NCBI GenBank assembly: GCA_002412705.1
Contig: DHVO01000019.1
Location: 1-15,198 of the forward strand
Origin: Bacteroidales bacterium UBA5206
GTDB taxonomy: Bacteria > Bacteroidota > Bacteroidia > Bacteroidales > Tenuifilaceae
DNA: 15,198 bases
Direction: 5' to 3'
The position numbers were made by a program, and so were the translations under genes. Position 1 is the stretch's first letter. Every line of letters starts with the position of its first letter. Under the pieces are notes generated by a model. It searched no databases, was not told the origin of the DNA, and saw nothing but the letters and a program-made list of their open reading frames with translations. Below, in pieces: positions 1-7,027 of this stretch.

Positions 1-35
1 CTTCTCACTTCTCACTTCTCACTTTTCACTTTTCA
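1..35. repeat. Tandem heptamer tract, five units
   Basis: Five consecutive 7-bp units are present: CTTCTCA three times, then CTTTTCA twice, followed by a decaying CTCTTAAC. The tract begins at the window edge, so it may extend further left. It lies about 50 bp upstream of the LytTR regulator start. Short CT-rich (GA-rich on the other strand) heptamer tracts are often seen between genes in Bacteroidota. No function is evident, and copy number may vary by slippage. Confidence 0.8.
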
Positions 36-87
36 CTCTTAACATTTAACTTCTTCATGCAAATCATTACATTTATGGGGTAATACA

Positions 88-864
88 ATGTCTATGAAGG
101 TTATTATAATTGAGGATGAGCCGCTACAGGCAAAGCAGCTACAAAAGGTGCTAAAGCGGGTTGATGAGAGCATAGAGGTATTGGCGGTGCTTGAGAGCAT
201 TGATGATTCTGTTAGCTGGTTAAGCGCGCATGCTACACCAGACCTTATATTTATGGACATACATTTAGGCGATGGCAATAGCTTTGCCATTTTCGATAGG
301 GTTGATGTATCGGCACCAGTGGTATTCACAACAGCATACGATGAGTATGCACTCAAAGCTTTTTCGCACTTCAGTGTCGATTATCTGCTAAAACCCATAG
401 AGGAGGCGGGTGTGGCAAGGTCGCTGGAGAAGTTTAGACGTATGCAGGGTGGTGGAGCCGAGATTAGCAGCTTAGCCCAGCGTGTAGCCGAGATGCTTAC
501 CTCTGCATCGGGTAAGAAGGCTAAGGAGCGCTTTATGGTATCCATTGGTGCAAAAATTAAAAGCCTACGCGACGATGACATTGCCTACTTTATGGCTGAT
601 GATAAGCTGCTAATGGTTTTTGATAGAAGCGGAGGCCGATACTTTTACAACGCTACACTTGCCGAGGTGGAGGCTATGGTGAACCCCACAAAATTCTTTA
701 GGCTTAACCGCAAGTTTATTGCCCATATAGACTCCATAGCCGAGGTGCTCTCCCTTTCCAAAAGTCGCCTTAAGGTTGTGCTAAAACCTACCCCGCCCGA
801 TAGTGATGATATTTACGTAAGCGCCGAACGCAGCGCGCTACTAAAAAATTGGATGGAACCATGA
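88..864 (+). CDS. LytTR-family response regulator (REC-LytTR)
   Basis: This 258-residue cytoplasmic transcription regulator has the standard length for the LytR/AlgR family. The receiver domain covers about residues 3-118: acidic pocket E9/D10, phosphoacceptor D57 in FMDIHL, conserved T81/T82 and K102 in LLKPI. A short linker leads to a LytTR DNA-binding domain at about 147-256, recognisable from FFRLNRKFIAHIDSI and the closing VSAERSALLKNWM. LytTR domains bind promoter DNA through a beta-rich fold rather than a helix-turn-helix. The ATG at 88 was chosen; an in-frame ATG at 94 is equally possible, and neither has a clear ribosome binding site. The gene ends in an ATGA overlap with the next kinase gene, implying translational coupling. 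The LytS-type kinase two genes downstream is its most plausible phosphodonor. The targets cannot be read from this window. Confidence 0.93.
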   Translation: MSMKVIIIEDEPLQAKQLQKVLKRVDESIEVLAVLESIDDSVSWLSAHATPDLIFMDIHLGDGNSFAIFDRVDVSAPVVFTTAYDEYALKAFSHFSVDYLLKPIEEAGVARSLEKFRRMQGGGAEISSLAQRVAEMLTSASGKKAKERFMVSIGAKIKSLRDDDIAYFMADDKLLMVFDRSGGRYFYNATLAEVEAMVNPTKFFRLNRKFIAHIDSIAEVLSLSKSRLKVVLKPTPPDSDDIYVSAERSALLKNWMEP

Positions 865-2642
865 TGCGCTTAGGAAAAAGAACGGTAATTGGTGTGGCAA
901 CCCTTATGATTGTTGGGTTTGCAATCCTCTCTTATGTAATGGGAAATAGGTTAGGGGATGTTGCCAACGATGCAGCAGTAGGAATGGCACAGATAATTGG
1001 GCGGGTGAATGCTCGAATTGCCAAAGCAGAGACTGAGCGTCCTGTAAAATTGCTTAACCAGCTTTGTAGTATTGTTGAGTCCGATACCGTGAAGACCTTG
1101 CCTGTAGCAGCGCTGCGAGGAATGCTTTCTACAAGCAAACTATTAGATGGATACTTGGGCAAAGGGTGGATTGTGCTATTCAAGGAGAATCTAACCCCCT
1201 ACCGCATTATCCCTTTAACGCATGTTTCCGATACGCTGGGTAAAGATCTAATGCAACTCTCGGTACATGGGTTAAGGCAGCAAGAGGTGCTAATATCTGA
1301 ACCTTATAGTTACCCTAAAGATTCCTCTGTGTACGTTTGCGCCGCTAAGCCCTTTACCACTGTTAATGGCGACCAGGGCGTAATTCTGCTTGAAACCGAT
1401 CTGCTGGGAATTCACTCCAAGTTTATTTCAATAGAGAGTTTTGGGTACGGTTATGTTTCAGTTGTTTCGTCAGAGGGAGTGTATCTATCTCACCCCGAGA
1501 TTGGCTTAATTGGAACGGCTCACGTTGAGGTTGATGGCGCATCGTACATTGATTCTGTGCTACAAACCCAGAAGAATTACTCGCGCGAGGTGATGTCTGA
1601 ATTCCTTCAGATACCAGTGTACCGATTGTACATGCCTTTAACGGTAACACGTAGCCAAAAGCCATGGGTAATAATGGTAAGCATGCCCTATCAGGAGATC
1701 CTAAAAGTATCAGAGACAGTTAGCGATTTCTCTCTAATAGTAGGTGTTACAGCAACGCTGGTGCTCATTCTTATACTAATGGTATCATTACGCCAGTGGA
1801 TTGCCGAGATTACCCTACGCGTAAAAGCCGAAGATGCCAATAAGAAGCTCCGCGAAATGCAAGAGAAGCTTGTGCTTAGCGAAAAAATGGCCTCGCTTGG
1901 GGAGCTAACCGCTGGTATAACCCACGAAATGAATAACCCTTTGAACTTTGTTCTTGCCAATGTTAGCCCTTTAAAGCGGGATGTTGAGCGCGTAAAGGAT
2001 TACTTATCCGAGGTTACAAAAGATTCAGCCTCTCCGCGGCGTAATGAGGAGATTCGCTTTGTGCTAAAGGAGATTGAGGAGCTAGTTGAAAGTATCGACG
2101 AAGGGGCTCAGCGCACTTCGCTAATAGTTAAGGGACTTTACCAATTCTCTAGGTCGGAGTCAAGTGAGGTTGTTCCTACTAGCGTAGAAAAGGTGGTTGA
2201 GGAGAGCCTACGAATACTAAACCATAAGATTAAAACAGGAACCGATGTGGTACGTTCCCTTGTGGGACTTCCTATGGTTGATGCCATACCCGGAAAGCTG
2301 CATCAGGTGGTTATGAATTTGGTAAACAATGCCCTGCATGCCATTGCCGAGCGTCAGGCTCAGGATGCCACTCATAAAGGCGTAATAACCATTGCGGCCA
2401 GTGTTGAAGGGGATATGGTGCGGATATCCATTTCCGATAATGGTGTAGGCATGGAGAAGCGTGTTGCCAAAAAGGTTTTCGACCCATTCTTTACCACAAA
2501 AAGGGTTGGCGAAGGATTAGGTTTAGGGCTCTCCATTGCGTACGGCATAGTGCAACAGCACAAGGGGCGCATAGAGGTGACTTCGGTAAAGGGAAGCGGA
2601 ACCGAGTTTGTAATTTACCTGCCCATATCTCAAACTAAGTAG
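861..2642 (+). CDS. Membrane sensor histidine kinase with Cache-like sensor
   Basis: This 593-residue inner-membrane histidine kinase starts at ATG 861, which overlaps the upstream TGA as ATGA and follows GGATGG by 4 nt. An in-frame TTG at 849 is less likely. A first membrane helix at about 9-28 and a second at about 291-311 bracket a roughly 260-residue extracytoplasmic domain. Its VVSSEGVYLSHPEIGLIG stretch resembles dCache sensors. No clear HAMP domain follows; a charged coiled coil leads into HisKA with LSEKMASLGEL and phosphoacceptor H355 in THEMNNPLNF. The ATPase domain shows the N box (QVVMNLVNNALHAI, about 482-495), G1 (DNGVGM, D526), F box (FDPFFTT) and G2 (GEGLGLGLSI, about 550-559), so all catalytic motifs appear intact. 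Three nucleotides separate it from the next gene, whose receiver is its likely phosphorylation target (inference). The ligand is unknown; Cache domains usually bind small molecules. Confidence 0.93.
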   Translation: MMRLGKRTVIGVATLMIVGFAILSYVMGNRLGDVANDAAVGMAQIIGRVNARIAKAETERPVKLLNQLCSIVESDTVKTLPVAALRGMLSTSKLLDGYLGKGWIVLFKENLTPYRIIPLTHVSDTLGKDLMQLSVHGLRQQEVLISEPYSYPKDSSVYVCAAKPFTTVNGDQGVILLETDLLGIHSKFISIESFGYGYVSVVSSEGVYLSHPEIGLIGTAHVEVDGASYIDSVLQTQKNYSREVMSEFLQIPVYRLYMPLTVTRSQKPWVIMVSMPYQEILKVSETVSDFSLIVGVTATLVLILILMVSLRQWIAEITLRVKAEDANKKLREMQEKLVLSEKMASLGELTAGITHEMNNPLNFVLANVSPLKRDVERVKDYLSEVTKDSASPRRNEEIRFVLKEIEELVESIDEGAQRTSLIVKGLYQFSRSESSEVVPTSVEKVVEESLRILNHKIKTGTDVVRSLVGLPMVDAIPGKLHQVVMNLVNNALHAIAERQAQDATHKGVITIAASVEGDMVRISISDNGVGMEKRVAKKVFDPFFTTKRVGEGLGLGLSIAYGIVQQHKGRIEVTSVKGSGTEFVIYLPISQTK

Positions 2643-2645
2643 GCT

Positions 2646-3653
2646 ATGTTTGGAATTGCAGATAAAACGATTCTTTTTGTTGACGATGAGAGGCATAACC
2701 TGTTGGCGTTTAAAGCCACGTTTAGGGAGCGGTTTACGGTTTTTACGGCTCAGTCGGCAGCAGAGGGGATGCAGCTGCTTAAGCAGAATGGCATTAAGGT
2801 AGTTGTTTCCGACCAGCGAATGCCCGAAACATCGGGTGTGGAGTTTCTAGAGCAGGTGCGGGAAGTATCGCCAGAAACAATAAGAATACTCCTAACTGCA
2901 TATAGCGATTTTGATGCGCTTATAGATGCGGTAAACAAAGGGAAGATATACCATTATATTTCCAAGCCCTGGAATACGGGTGCGCTAACCCTAGTGCTCG
3001 ATAATGCCTTCGAGAGCATTGAGCTTAGGGAGAAGAATAGGGCATTGGAGCGTGAGGCGGAGAACCTGCGGTTGATAAGTGCAATTCGCGAGAAGGAGCT
3101 ATTGCTATCGCAGCTCGAAAATCTAAAGAATCAGATTAAGCCCCACTTCCTTTTCAACGCCTTGGGGTCGCTTGTTTTTTTAATTGAGGATAACCCCCAG
3201 GAGGCGGTTGAGTTTGTGCGTAGGCTTTCGTCGCTCTACCGATTCCTCATAGAGATTAGCAACACCGATCTTATAACCCTAGAGCGCGAGTTGCAATCGG
3301 TTAACGACTACATCTACTTGCAGCAAACCCGTTTTAAGGGAAACCTTATTTATAGGCAGGATGTGGCCTCTAGCTATTTGTTAAGGAAAATACCCTCGTC
3401 GGGAGTGCTTATGCTAGTGGAGAATGCAATAAAGCATAATGTAATAACCTCTGCAGCCCCACTAACCATTAGCATTACAGCAAATGCCGATTTGGTTGAG
3501 GTGTGTAATAATATCAACCCAAGAGCAGAGCAACCAGAGGGAACAGGCACTGGCCTAAAGAACTTGTCGGCTCGGTACGACCTGCTAATACAAAAAAAGC
3601 CTCAAATTGATGAGGCTTCTGGAGTATTCAGCGCAAAGTTACCTTTGCTATAG
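2646..3653 (+). CDS. Receiver-LytS-type histidine kinase fusion (REC-His_kinase)
   Basis: This 335-residue soluble protein has no membrane segment. Residues 6-122 form a receiver with acidic pair D13/D14, phosphoacceptor D56 in SDQRMP, T84 and K107 in SKPW. The SDQRMP...RILLTAYSD...YISKPW pattern is the subtype often joined to output enzymes such as HD-GYP. A coiled coil at about 123-162 is followed by a LytS/YehU-type kinase (His_kinase family) with phosphoacceptor H167 in KPHFLFNALGSL. A compact ATPase domain has an N box at VENAIKHN (about 258-265) and a G2 loop at GTGTGLKNLSARYD (about 299-312). LytS-type kinases normally sit behind a membrane sensor and phosphorylate LytTR regulators. 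Here a receiver replaces the sensor, and both a membrane kinase and a LytTR regulator lie in the same operon. The protein therefore looks like a middle relay that couples the two. The last codons double as a terminator for the opposing gene. Confidence 0.9.
   Translation: MFGIADKTILFVDDERHNLLAFKATFRERFTVFTAQSAAEGMQLLKQNGIKVVVSDQRMPETSGVEFLEQVREVSPETIRILLTAYSDFDALIDAVNKGKIYHYISKPWNTGALTLVLDNAFESIELREKNRALEREAENLRLISAIREKELLLSQLENLKNQIKPHFLFNALGSLVFLIEDNPQEAVEFVRRLSSLYRFLIEISNTDLITLERELQSVNDYIYLQQTRFKGNLIYRQDVASSYLLRKIPSSGVLMLVENAIKHNVITSAAPLTISITANADLVEVCNNINPRAEQPEGTGTGLKNLSARYDLLIQKKPQIDEASGVFSAKLPLL
3592..3618 (-). terminator. Intrinsic terminator of the minus-strand lipoprotein gene, inside the opposing CDS
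   Basis: On the plus strand, seven As (3592-3598) run into AAGCCTCA (3597-3604), a 6-nt loop (AATTGA), and TGAGGCTT (3611-3618), a perfect 8-bp stem. Read on the minus strand this is a hairpin followed directly by a run of U, the classic rho-independent form, about 30 nt past the lipoprotein stop codon. On the plus strand the stem is followed by CTGGAG, so it should not stop the kinase transcript. The same bases encode QKKPQIDEAS of the kinase fusion. Confidence 0.8.
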
Positions 3654-4202
3654 TTTAAGGGTTGCGGTTGGAGGCACTTCAATTTTTTTGCAGTTAGCGA
3701 ACCCACTCTCTATAATTGCGTTTAGTAGATCGACTTCCTCCGTAAAATCACTCCTATTTCCACATTGGTATAGTTCGGTAAGAGGGGTAAAATCAATAAT
3801 GTTTTGCCACAAAAAATCAGGCGTAACATTTGTTAACTGGCTATACTCCTCGTACGTAATGTTTAAAAATGCCGAATTGGTATTAATCCCTCTGTTGTCC
3901 AGTAAGTAACCATTTGTAAGATGTGTAGGTAAGGCAAGTTCTCCTTTGTAGTAAATATCAGTGGGAGCAGGATACGATACTATGGCATTTCGTGCTTCGT
4001 TTAGAGTTACAGGAACCAAGTTGTTATAGTTGCCTCTAGTTTTGTAAACAATAGCTTGAACTAATTCTTTTGGTGGATTTCCTTTAGGAGCAATTTCTTC
4101 TTTTTTGTCCAACGGTGAATTTGATTCGTGAGTCTTTTGTGGTGCTTTGCACATGCTAAAGAGTAACATGCTTACAATGGCTAGTGTGAGTTTGGTTTTC
4201 AT
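3648..4202 (-). CDS. Small lipoprotein of unknown function
   Basis: This 184-residue protein has a lipoprotein signal: MKTK, a hydrophobic segment, then FSM-C with C18 as the lipidated residue. The lipobox is loose because Met precedes the Cys. Residues about 20-45 are a charged, Pro-containing linker. The folded part (about 45-175) carries SYPAPTDIYYKGELALPT and GYLLDNRGINTNSAFLNITYEEY, patterns that I associate with uncharacterised Bacteroidota lipoproteins. C147 and C171 could form a disulfide. It lies 89 bp downstream of the C10 protease on the same strand, with a hairpin between them. No strong promoter was seen, so partial read-through from the protease is plausible. Its stop overlaps the end of the opposing kinase gene by 6 bp. 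C10 proteases sometimes have a neighbouring inhibitor, but this protein shows no visible resemblance to the C10 prodomain, so that role is only a possibility. Confidence 0.8.
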   Translation of the reverse strand: MKTKLTLAIVSMLLFSMCKAPQKTHESNSPLDKKEEIAPKGNPPKELVQAIVYKTRGNYNNLVPVTLNEARNAIVSYPAPTDIYYKGELALPTHLTNGYLLDNRGINTNSAFLNITYEEYSQLTNVTPDFLWQNIIDFTPLTELYQCGNRSDFTEEVDLLNAIIESGFANCKKIEVPPTATLKL

Positions 4203-4241
4203 TTGCAGCGTGTTTTTGGATTAGAGCAAAAGCAAAGAGAT

Positions 4242-4285
4242 TAGCCAGTGCGCATTATATTTGCTATGTAATGCTGCACTGGCTA
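4242..4285 (-). terminator. Long bulged hairpin after the C10 protease gene
   Basis: The arms TAGCCAGTGC (4242-4251) and GCACTGGCTA (4276-4285) pair perfectly. A single unpaired base (4275) is followed by a second stem, GCATTATA (4252-4259) with TGTAATGC (4267-4274), containing one weak pair. The loop is 7 nt (TTTGCTA). The structure starts 6 nt past the protease stop. On the minus strand it is followed by ATCTCTTTGCTTTT, U-rich but interrupted, so it may be a leaky terminator or a 3'-end stabiliser separating protease from lipoprotein expression. Confidence 0.6.
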
Positions 4286-4291
4286 TAAGTA

Positions 4292-6778
4292 TTACTGTTT
4301 AACAACTTTGACTTTATGAGAAACAGTACCCTCTTTTGAGGTAATTACAGCAATGTATATTCCACTCGAAAGCTGCCCTATGGCTATGGCCTCATTGTTT
4401 TCAATTGATTTATGAAGAACCTCTTGTCCTTGCATGTTTATTAGCCTTATGCTATTGCCCTTAGATTTTAAACCGTTTATAGAAATAATGTCTGAAGTAG
4501 GATTAGGATAAATGTTTAAAATATCCTGTTCTTCAGTAGGATCAGTTACTGGATTGGCGTGTTCTGTAAGTTGTATTTGCACGTACTTGTTTGAGTATTG
4601 GGTCCAATCACCACCCACTGGTTTGTAGAAAAATGCTAGGATATAATTTCCTGGAGTAATAAATAGGCTAGTTGGAACCGATAGGTTTACCGTTTCGTTT
4701 GGCGCTACAACAAAATAGGGATTGTAGCCCAAGTAGCCTACTGAATTTCCTCCTTCGGGTTTGAATATGAAAACTACAAGGGATGCTTCAAAGTGATTCT
4801 GGTTATCGGTACTTATAAATTGAGCCGTTAGTTTAAATTCTTCTCCAACGGCAACCGATAATTTGTTGGCGGTAACACTCTGTAGGGTTGGCAGTGTGCC
4901 TTGTATTCCACTGCTTGCTATTACGTTAACCTGCTTCGTAGTTAATACTCCCGATAATGTGTCGGCTGAGTTAGTACCATTGAACCTATCGTAAAGGGCT
5001 TTAACGGTAACAGCACCTGCGTTTTCGGCAAAAGCATCGGTAATTAGGGTAACCGTTTGTGTGGCTCCAATGGGGATTATTACCTTTTCACAAGCCACAA
5101 CCTTTTCTACACCTCCTGCTGTTACGCTAATGCCGATGTTAGAGGCAAACTCCGTTTGCCCATTGTTCCTTAGTTGCATGCTTACCTTAACAGGCTTGTT
5201 GGTGTATGTGGTTTCGGGTAGGGCTAGTTCTGCTTCAAGGGAGATAACAGGGTGTGTTAGCTGTGTAAAGATTACATTGGAACTAGTTACCTCTGCGGCA
5301 ATGTAGTTGGGTCGAGTGTTATATGAGCGAATTATTTCCCATGCTGAGGATCCCGTTCTTTTCATCACGGGGTAAATTCTATAGTTTCCAGCAGGTGTGT
5401 TTGTAAACGTAGCAGAAAAGGAGAGTGTGCTCCATCCGTAATAGGACTGAACTGATTCAGGAGTCTTCTCTGCAATTGTTTTTACAAATTGGTTGTTAGC
5501 GTTAAATAGTGCAAGACCCAAAGTGGCATTGAGGGTTGATTTACCATAGTTGAAAATCTGACTAACAACTACCGATGCTGGTTCTGTAATGCCAATTTGT
5601 GATGCAGTGGTTTTAATGTCTTCAAAAAGCATGTAGGGCTTGGGGGCTACGTCACCATCTTGGGGAGGTCTAATACCAATAATAATGGTCTGTCCCTCAA
5701 TGTAGCCACCGCCGCCACCTGCTCCTATGCCTTGAGCATCGGGATTCATTTCAAGCAAGCTAAAGTATCCGTTTGACATGCCACTCCAACCCCAGTTAAT
5801 GTGAAAAAGGCCATTGTTGTCGTATCCATCGCAAACAAAAGCATGTCCTCCGTTGGGGCTAGCTCCAGAGTAGTAAACAGGACGGTTATTATCAAGTTCG
5901 TCTCTAATTATAGTAGCCCAGTCGGCATAATGATACCCATCTCGGTACAGGTGATCGATACCAATGCTGTAGTTAAACTTTTCAATTAACGCATTGGGTA
6001 CTTTTGATGAATATGCAGCGCTACCGCCAGCTTGTGATGTGTTGAAGTCCATTTCTACAGAAACTCCTGCATAGAACATTAACTGTGCAACTGCGGCTTT
6101 TTCTGTGCTAGTGCTACTGCTGGAGTATATTCCTGGCATGTTATTCCAATCGAATGGTTTAGCTCCAAGATCCTGAGTAATGTTAATTTTAAGAGTTTTG
6201 GTTGTGTAGGAAACAGTTCCTTGCCCTTTAGCAGGCCATCGGTGGAATCTCATTATTTGAGCCATAGCTGTTGCAACACAGCCCGTAACAGTTGCTACAC
6301 CTCCAGATGTTGGTGATAAATTGTTGTATGGCGAACCTTGATCCCATGCCATATCTCTAAGTAAAGGTTCAACGCTTTTGGTGCTTTTAGATGTATTTGT
6401 TTTATCTCCTTTCGCAATTATTGCAGGAATTGAGCGCTCATAAAATGAGAGCCAATACCTAAAATTGCTAGGAAGGTTGTTCGTATCGAATACTCCTTCT
6501 TCGGAGTAACCTAGAATTGCTGGAAGTAAATCGTCGGCAGCCACTATTACAAATCCATTCGATTTTTTTGAAGCGAATACATAGAATGTAGTTTGTTCTC
6601 CTTTTGCTGAGTTGTTTAGTCCAGTATAGACAAGGGAAAACTCTTTGTTTGTTTTAATTCCGCTCTTTTTTGCCATAAAGTTTGCGGCAATTTGGTGCGC
6701 TTTGTTTACATCTATAGGTGCACTGAATGCAAATAGAACTATTGCGCAGAAAAGGAGGGTGAGTAGATTTTTTTTCAT
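4292..6778 (-). CDS. C10-family (streptopain-like) cysteine protease with T9SS sorting domain
   Basis: This 828-residue secreted protease has a Sec signal peptide at about 1-20 (ending FAFSA). An inhibitory Spi-type prodomain (about 22-125) follows, with AHQIAANFMAKK and GFVIVAADD. The catalytic domain (about 135-370) carries oxyanion-hole Q147 in WDQGSPYN, nucleophile C167 in GCVATAMAQIMRFHRWP, catalytic H312 in GGHAFVCDGYD, and the INWGWSG Trp motif near 329. A Gly-rich loop occurs at about 350-359. The following roughly 380 residues look like Ig-like beta-sandwich repeats. The C-terminus (about 752-828) is a type A T9SS sorting domain with IYPNPTSDIISI, RLINMQGQEV and LSSGIYIAVITSKEG. The expected route is Sec export, T9SS passage across the outer membrane, prodomain removal and surface attachment or release. 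C10 relatives include SpeB, P. gingivalis PrtT and prevotellal interpain A. It is transcribed away from the metalloprotease-SusCD operon, so both may serve extracellular protein breakdown. Confidence 0.95.
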   Translation of the reverse strand: MKKNLLTLLFCAIVLFAFSAPIDVNKAHQIAANFMAKKSGIKTNKEFSLVYTGLNNSAKGEQTTFYVFASKKSNGFVIVAADDLLPAILGYSEEGVFDTNNLPSNFRYWLSFYERSIPAIIAKGDKTNTSKSTKSVEPLLRDMAWDQGSPYNNLSPTSGGVATVTGCVATAMAQIMRFHRWPAKGQGTVSYTTKTLKINITQDLGAKPFDWNNMPGIYSSSSTSTEKAAVAQLMFYAGVSVEMDFNTSQAGGSAAYSSKVPNALIEKFNYSIGIDHLYRDGYHYADWATIIRDELDNNRPVYYSGASPNGGHAFVCDGYDNNGLFHINWGWSGMSNGYFSLLEMNPDAQGIGAGGGGGYIEGQTIIIGIRPPQDGDVAPKPYMLFEDIKTTASQIGITEPASVVVSQIFNYGKSTLNATLGLALFNANNQFVKTIAEKTPESVQSYYGWSTLSFSATFTNTPAGNYRIYPVMKRTGSSAWEIIRSYNTRPNYIAAEVTSSNVIFTQLTHPVISLEAELALPETTYTNKPVKVSMQLRNNGQTEFASNIGISVTAGGVEKVVACEKVIIPIGATQTVTLITDAFAENAGAVTVKALYDRFNGTNSADTLSGVLTTKQVNVIASSGIQGTLPTLQSVTANKLSVAVGEEFKLTAQFISTDNQNHFEASLVVFIFKPEGGNSVGYLGYNPYFVVAPNETVNLSVPTSLFITPGNYILAFFYKPVGGDWTQYSNKYVQIQLTEHANPVTDPTEEQDILNIYPNPTSDIISINGLKSKGNSIRLINMQGQEVLHKSIENNEAIAIGQLSSGIYIAVITSKEGTVSHKVKVVKQ

Positions 6779-6855
6779 TTACAATTGGGTTTTATTAATT
6801 GCGAGGTTAATTGTTGTACAATATTATGAAAAATAGGGAAGGGAGTCTATAAGTG

Positions 6856-6865
6856 CTAGTACTAG
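6856..6865. promoter_or_regulatory. 10-bp perfect palindrome upstream of the C10 protease
   Basis: CTAGTACTAG is its own reverse complement and lies 77 bp upstream of the protease start, in the divergent intergenic region. It could be an operator or regulator half-site. Only the symmetry and position support this, and a 10-bp palindrome in AT-rich DNA can arise by chance. Confidence 0.25.
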
Positions 6866-6906
6866 TATTTTTTAATTTTTAGGTTTTTTCCCGATATTGT
6901 GTTTAA

Positions 6907-6967
6907 TCACTTCATTCCCCCTTCCGCTTCACTCCCTCTTTTTCCCGTTTCACTCTTTTTCTTTTTG
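6907..6967. repeat. CT-rich strand-asymmetric tract
   Basis: About 60 bp on the plus strand are almost purely C and T, with scattered TCACTTC, TTCACTC and TTTCACTC pieces that recall the heptamers at the left window edge. It may be a decayed member of the same repeat type. Its right end supplies the TTTG of the metalloprotease promoter candidate. The rest of the 249-bp gap 6779-7027 is AT-rich without a gene. Confidence 0.45.
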
Positions 6968-6994
6968 TGGGGTCTACTGTTATTGTGATTTTTG
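6964..6994 (+). promoter_or_regulatory. Bacteroidota-type promoter for the metalloprotease operon
   Basis: TTTG at 6964-6967 is followed after exactly 19 nt by GATTTTTG at 6987-6994. This matches the Bacteroidota -33 TTTG / -7 TAnnTTTG consensus, with a single mismatch at the first base of the -7 box. Transcription would start near 7000, giving a leader of roughly 28 nt to the ATG at 7028. The assignment comes from reading the motif; no transcript data were available. Confidence 0.5.
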
Positions 6995-7014
6995 GCAAAG
7001 TTGATAACAGTAGA
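6973..7014. promoter_or_regulatory. 11-bp inverted repeat around the -7 box, operator or leader hairpin
   Basis: TCTACTGTTAT (6973-6983) and ATAACAGTAGA (7004-7014) are perfect reverse complements separated by 20 bp. The left half lies in the promoter spacer and the right half just past the predicted start of transcription, ending 13 nt before the metalloprotease ATG. That placement fits a dimeric regulator's operator. Transcription starting farther upstream would make it an RNA hairpin instead. Confidence 0.5.
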
Positions 7015-7027
7015 TATTTCACTATAC

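Noticed and set aside
1..35. CRISPR-like repeat
   Set aside because: The units are 7 bp and adjoin directly without spacers.
39..75. Promoter TTTA-N19-TACATTTA for the LytTR gene
   Set aside because: Both boxes lack the conserved final G, and the -7 box would be only 12 nt from the start codon.
849..860. TTG start for the membrane kinase
   Set aside because: The ATG at 861 forms the ATGA overlap, follows GGATGG at suitable spacing and gives a normal N-terminus before the first membrane helix.
3679..3690. T-run as a plus-strand terminator for the signalling operon
   Set aside because: No convincing stem precedes the T-run, and it lies in codons of the minus-strand lipoprotein.
3607..3909. 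Plus-strand open frame of about 100 codons opposite the lipoprotein gene
   Set aside because: It is antisense to a lipoprotein gene with a signal peptide and family-like motifs; its own product has no recognisable pattern.
6992..7027. TTG-initiated extension of the metalloprotease
   Set aside because: It adds 12 residues in front of a good signal peptide and would start inside the predicted promoter.
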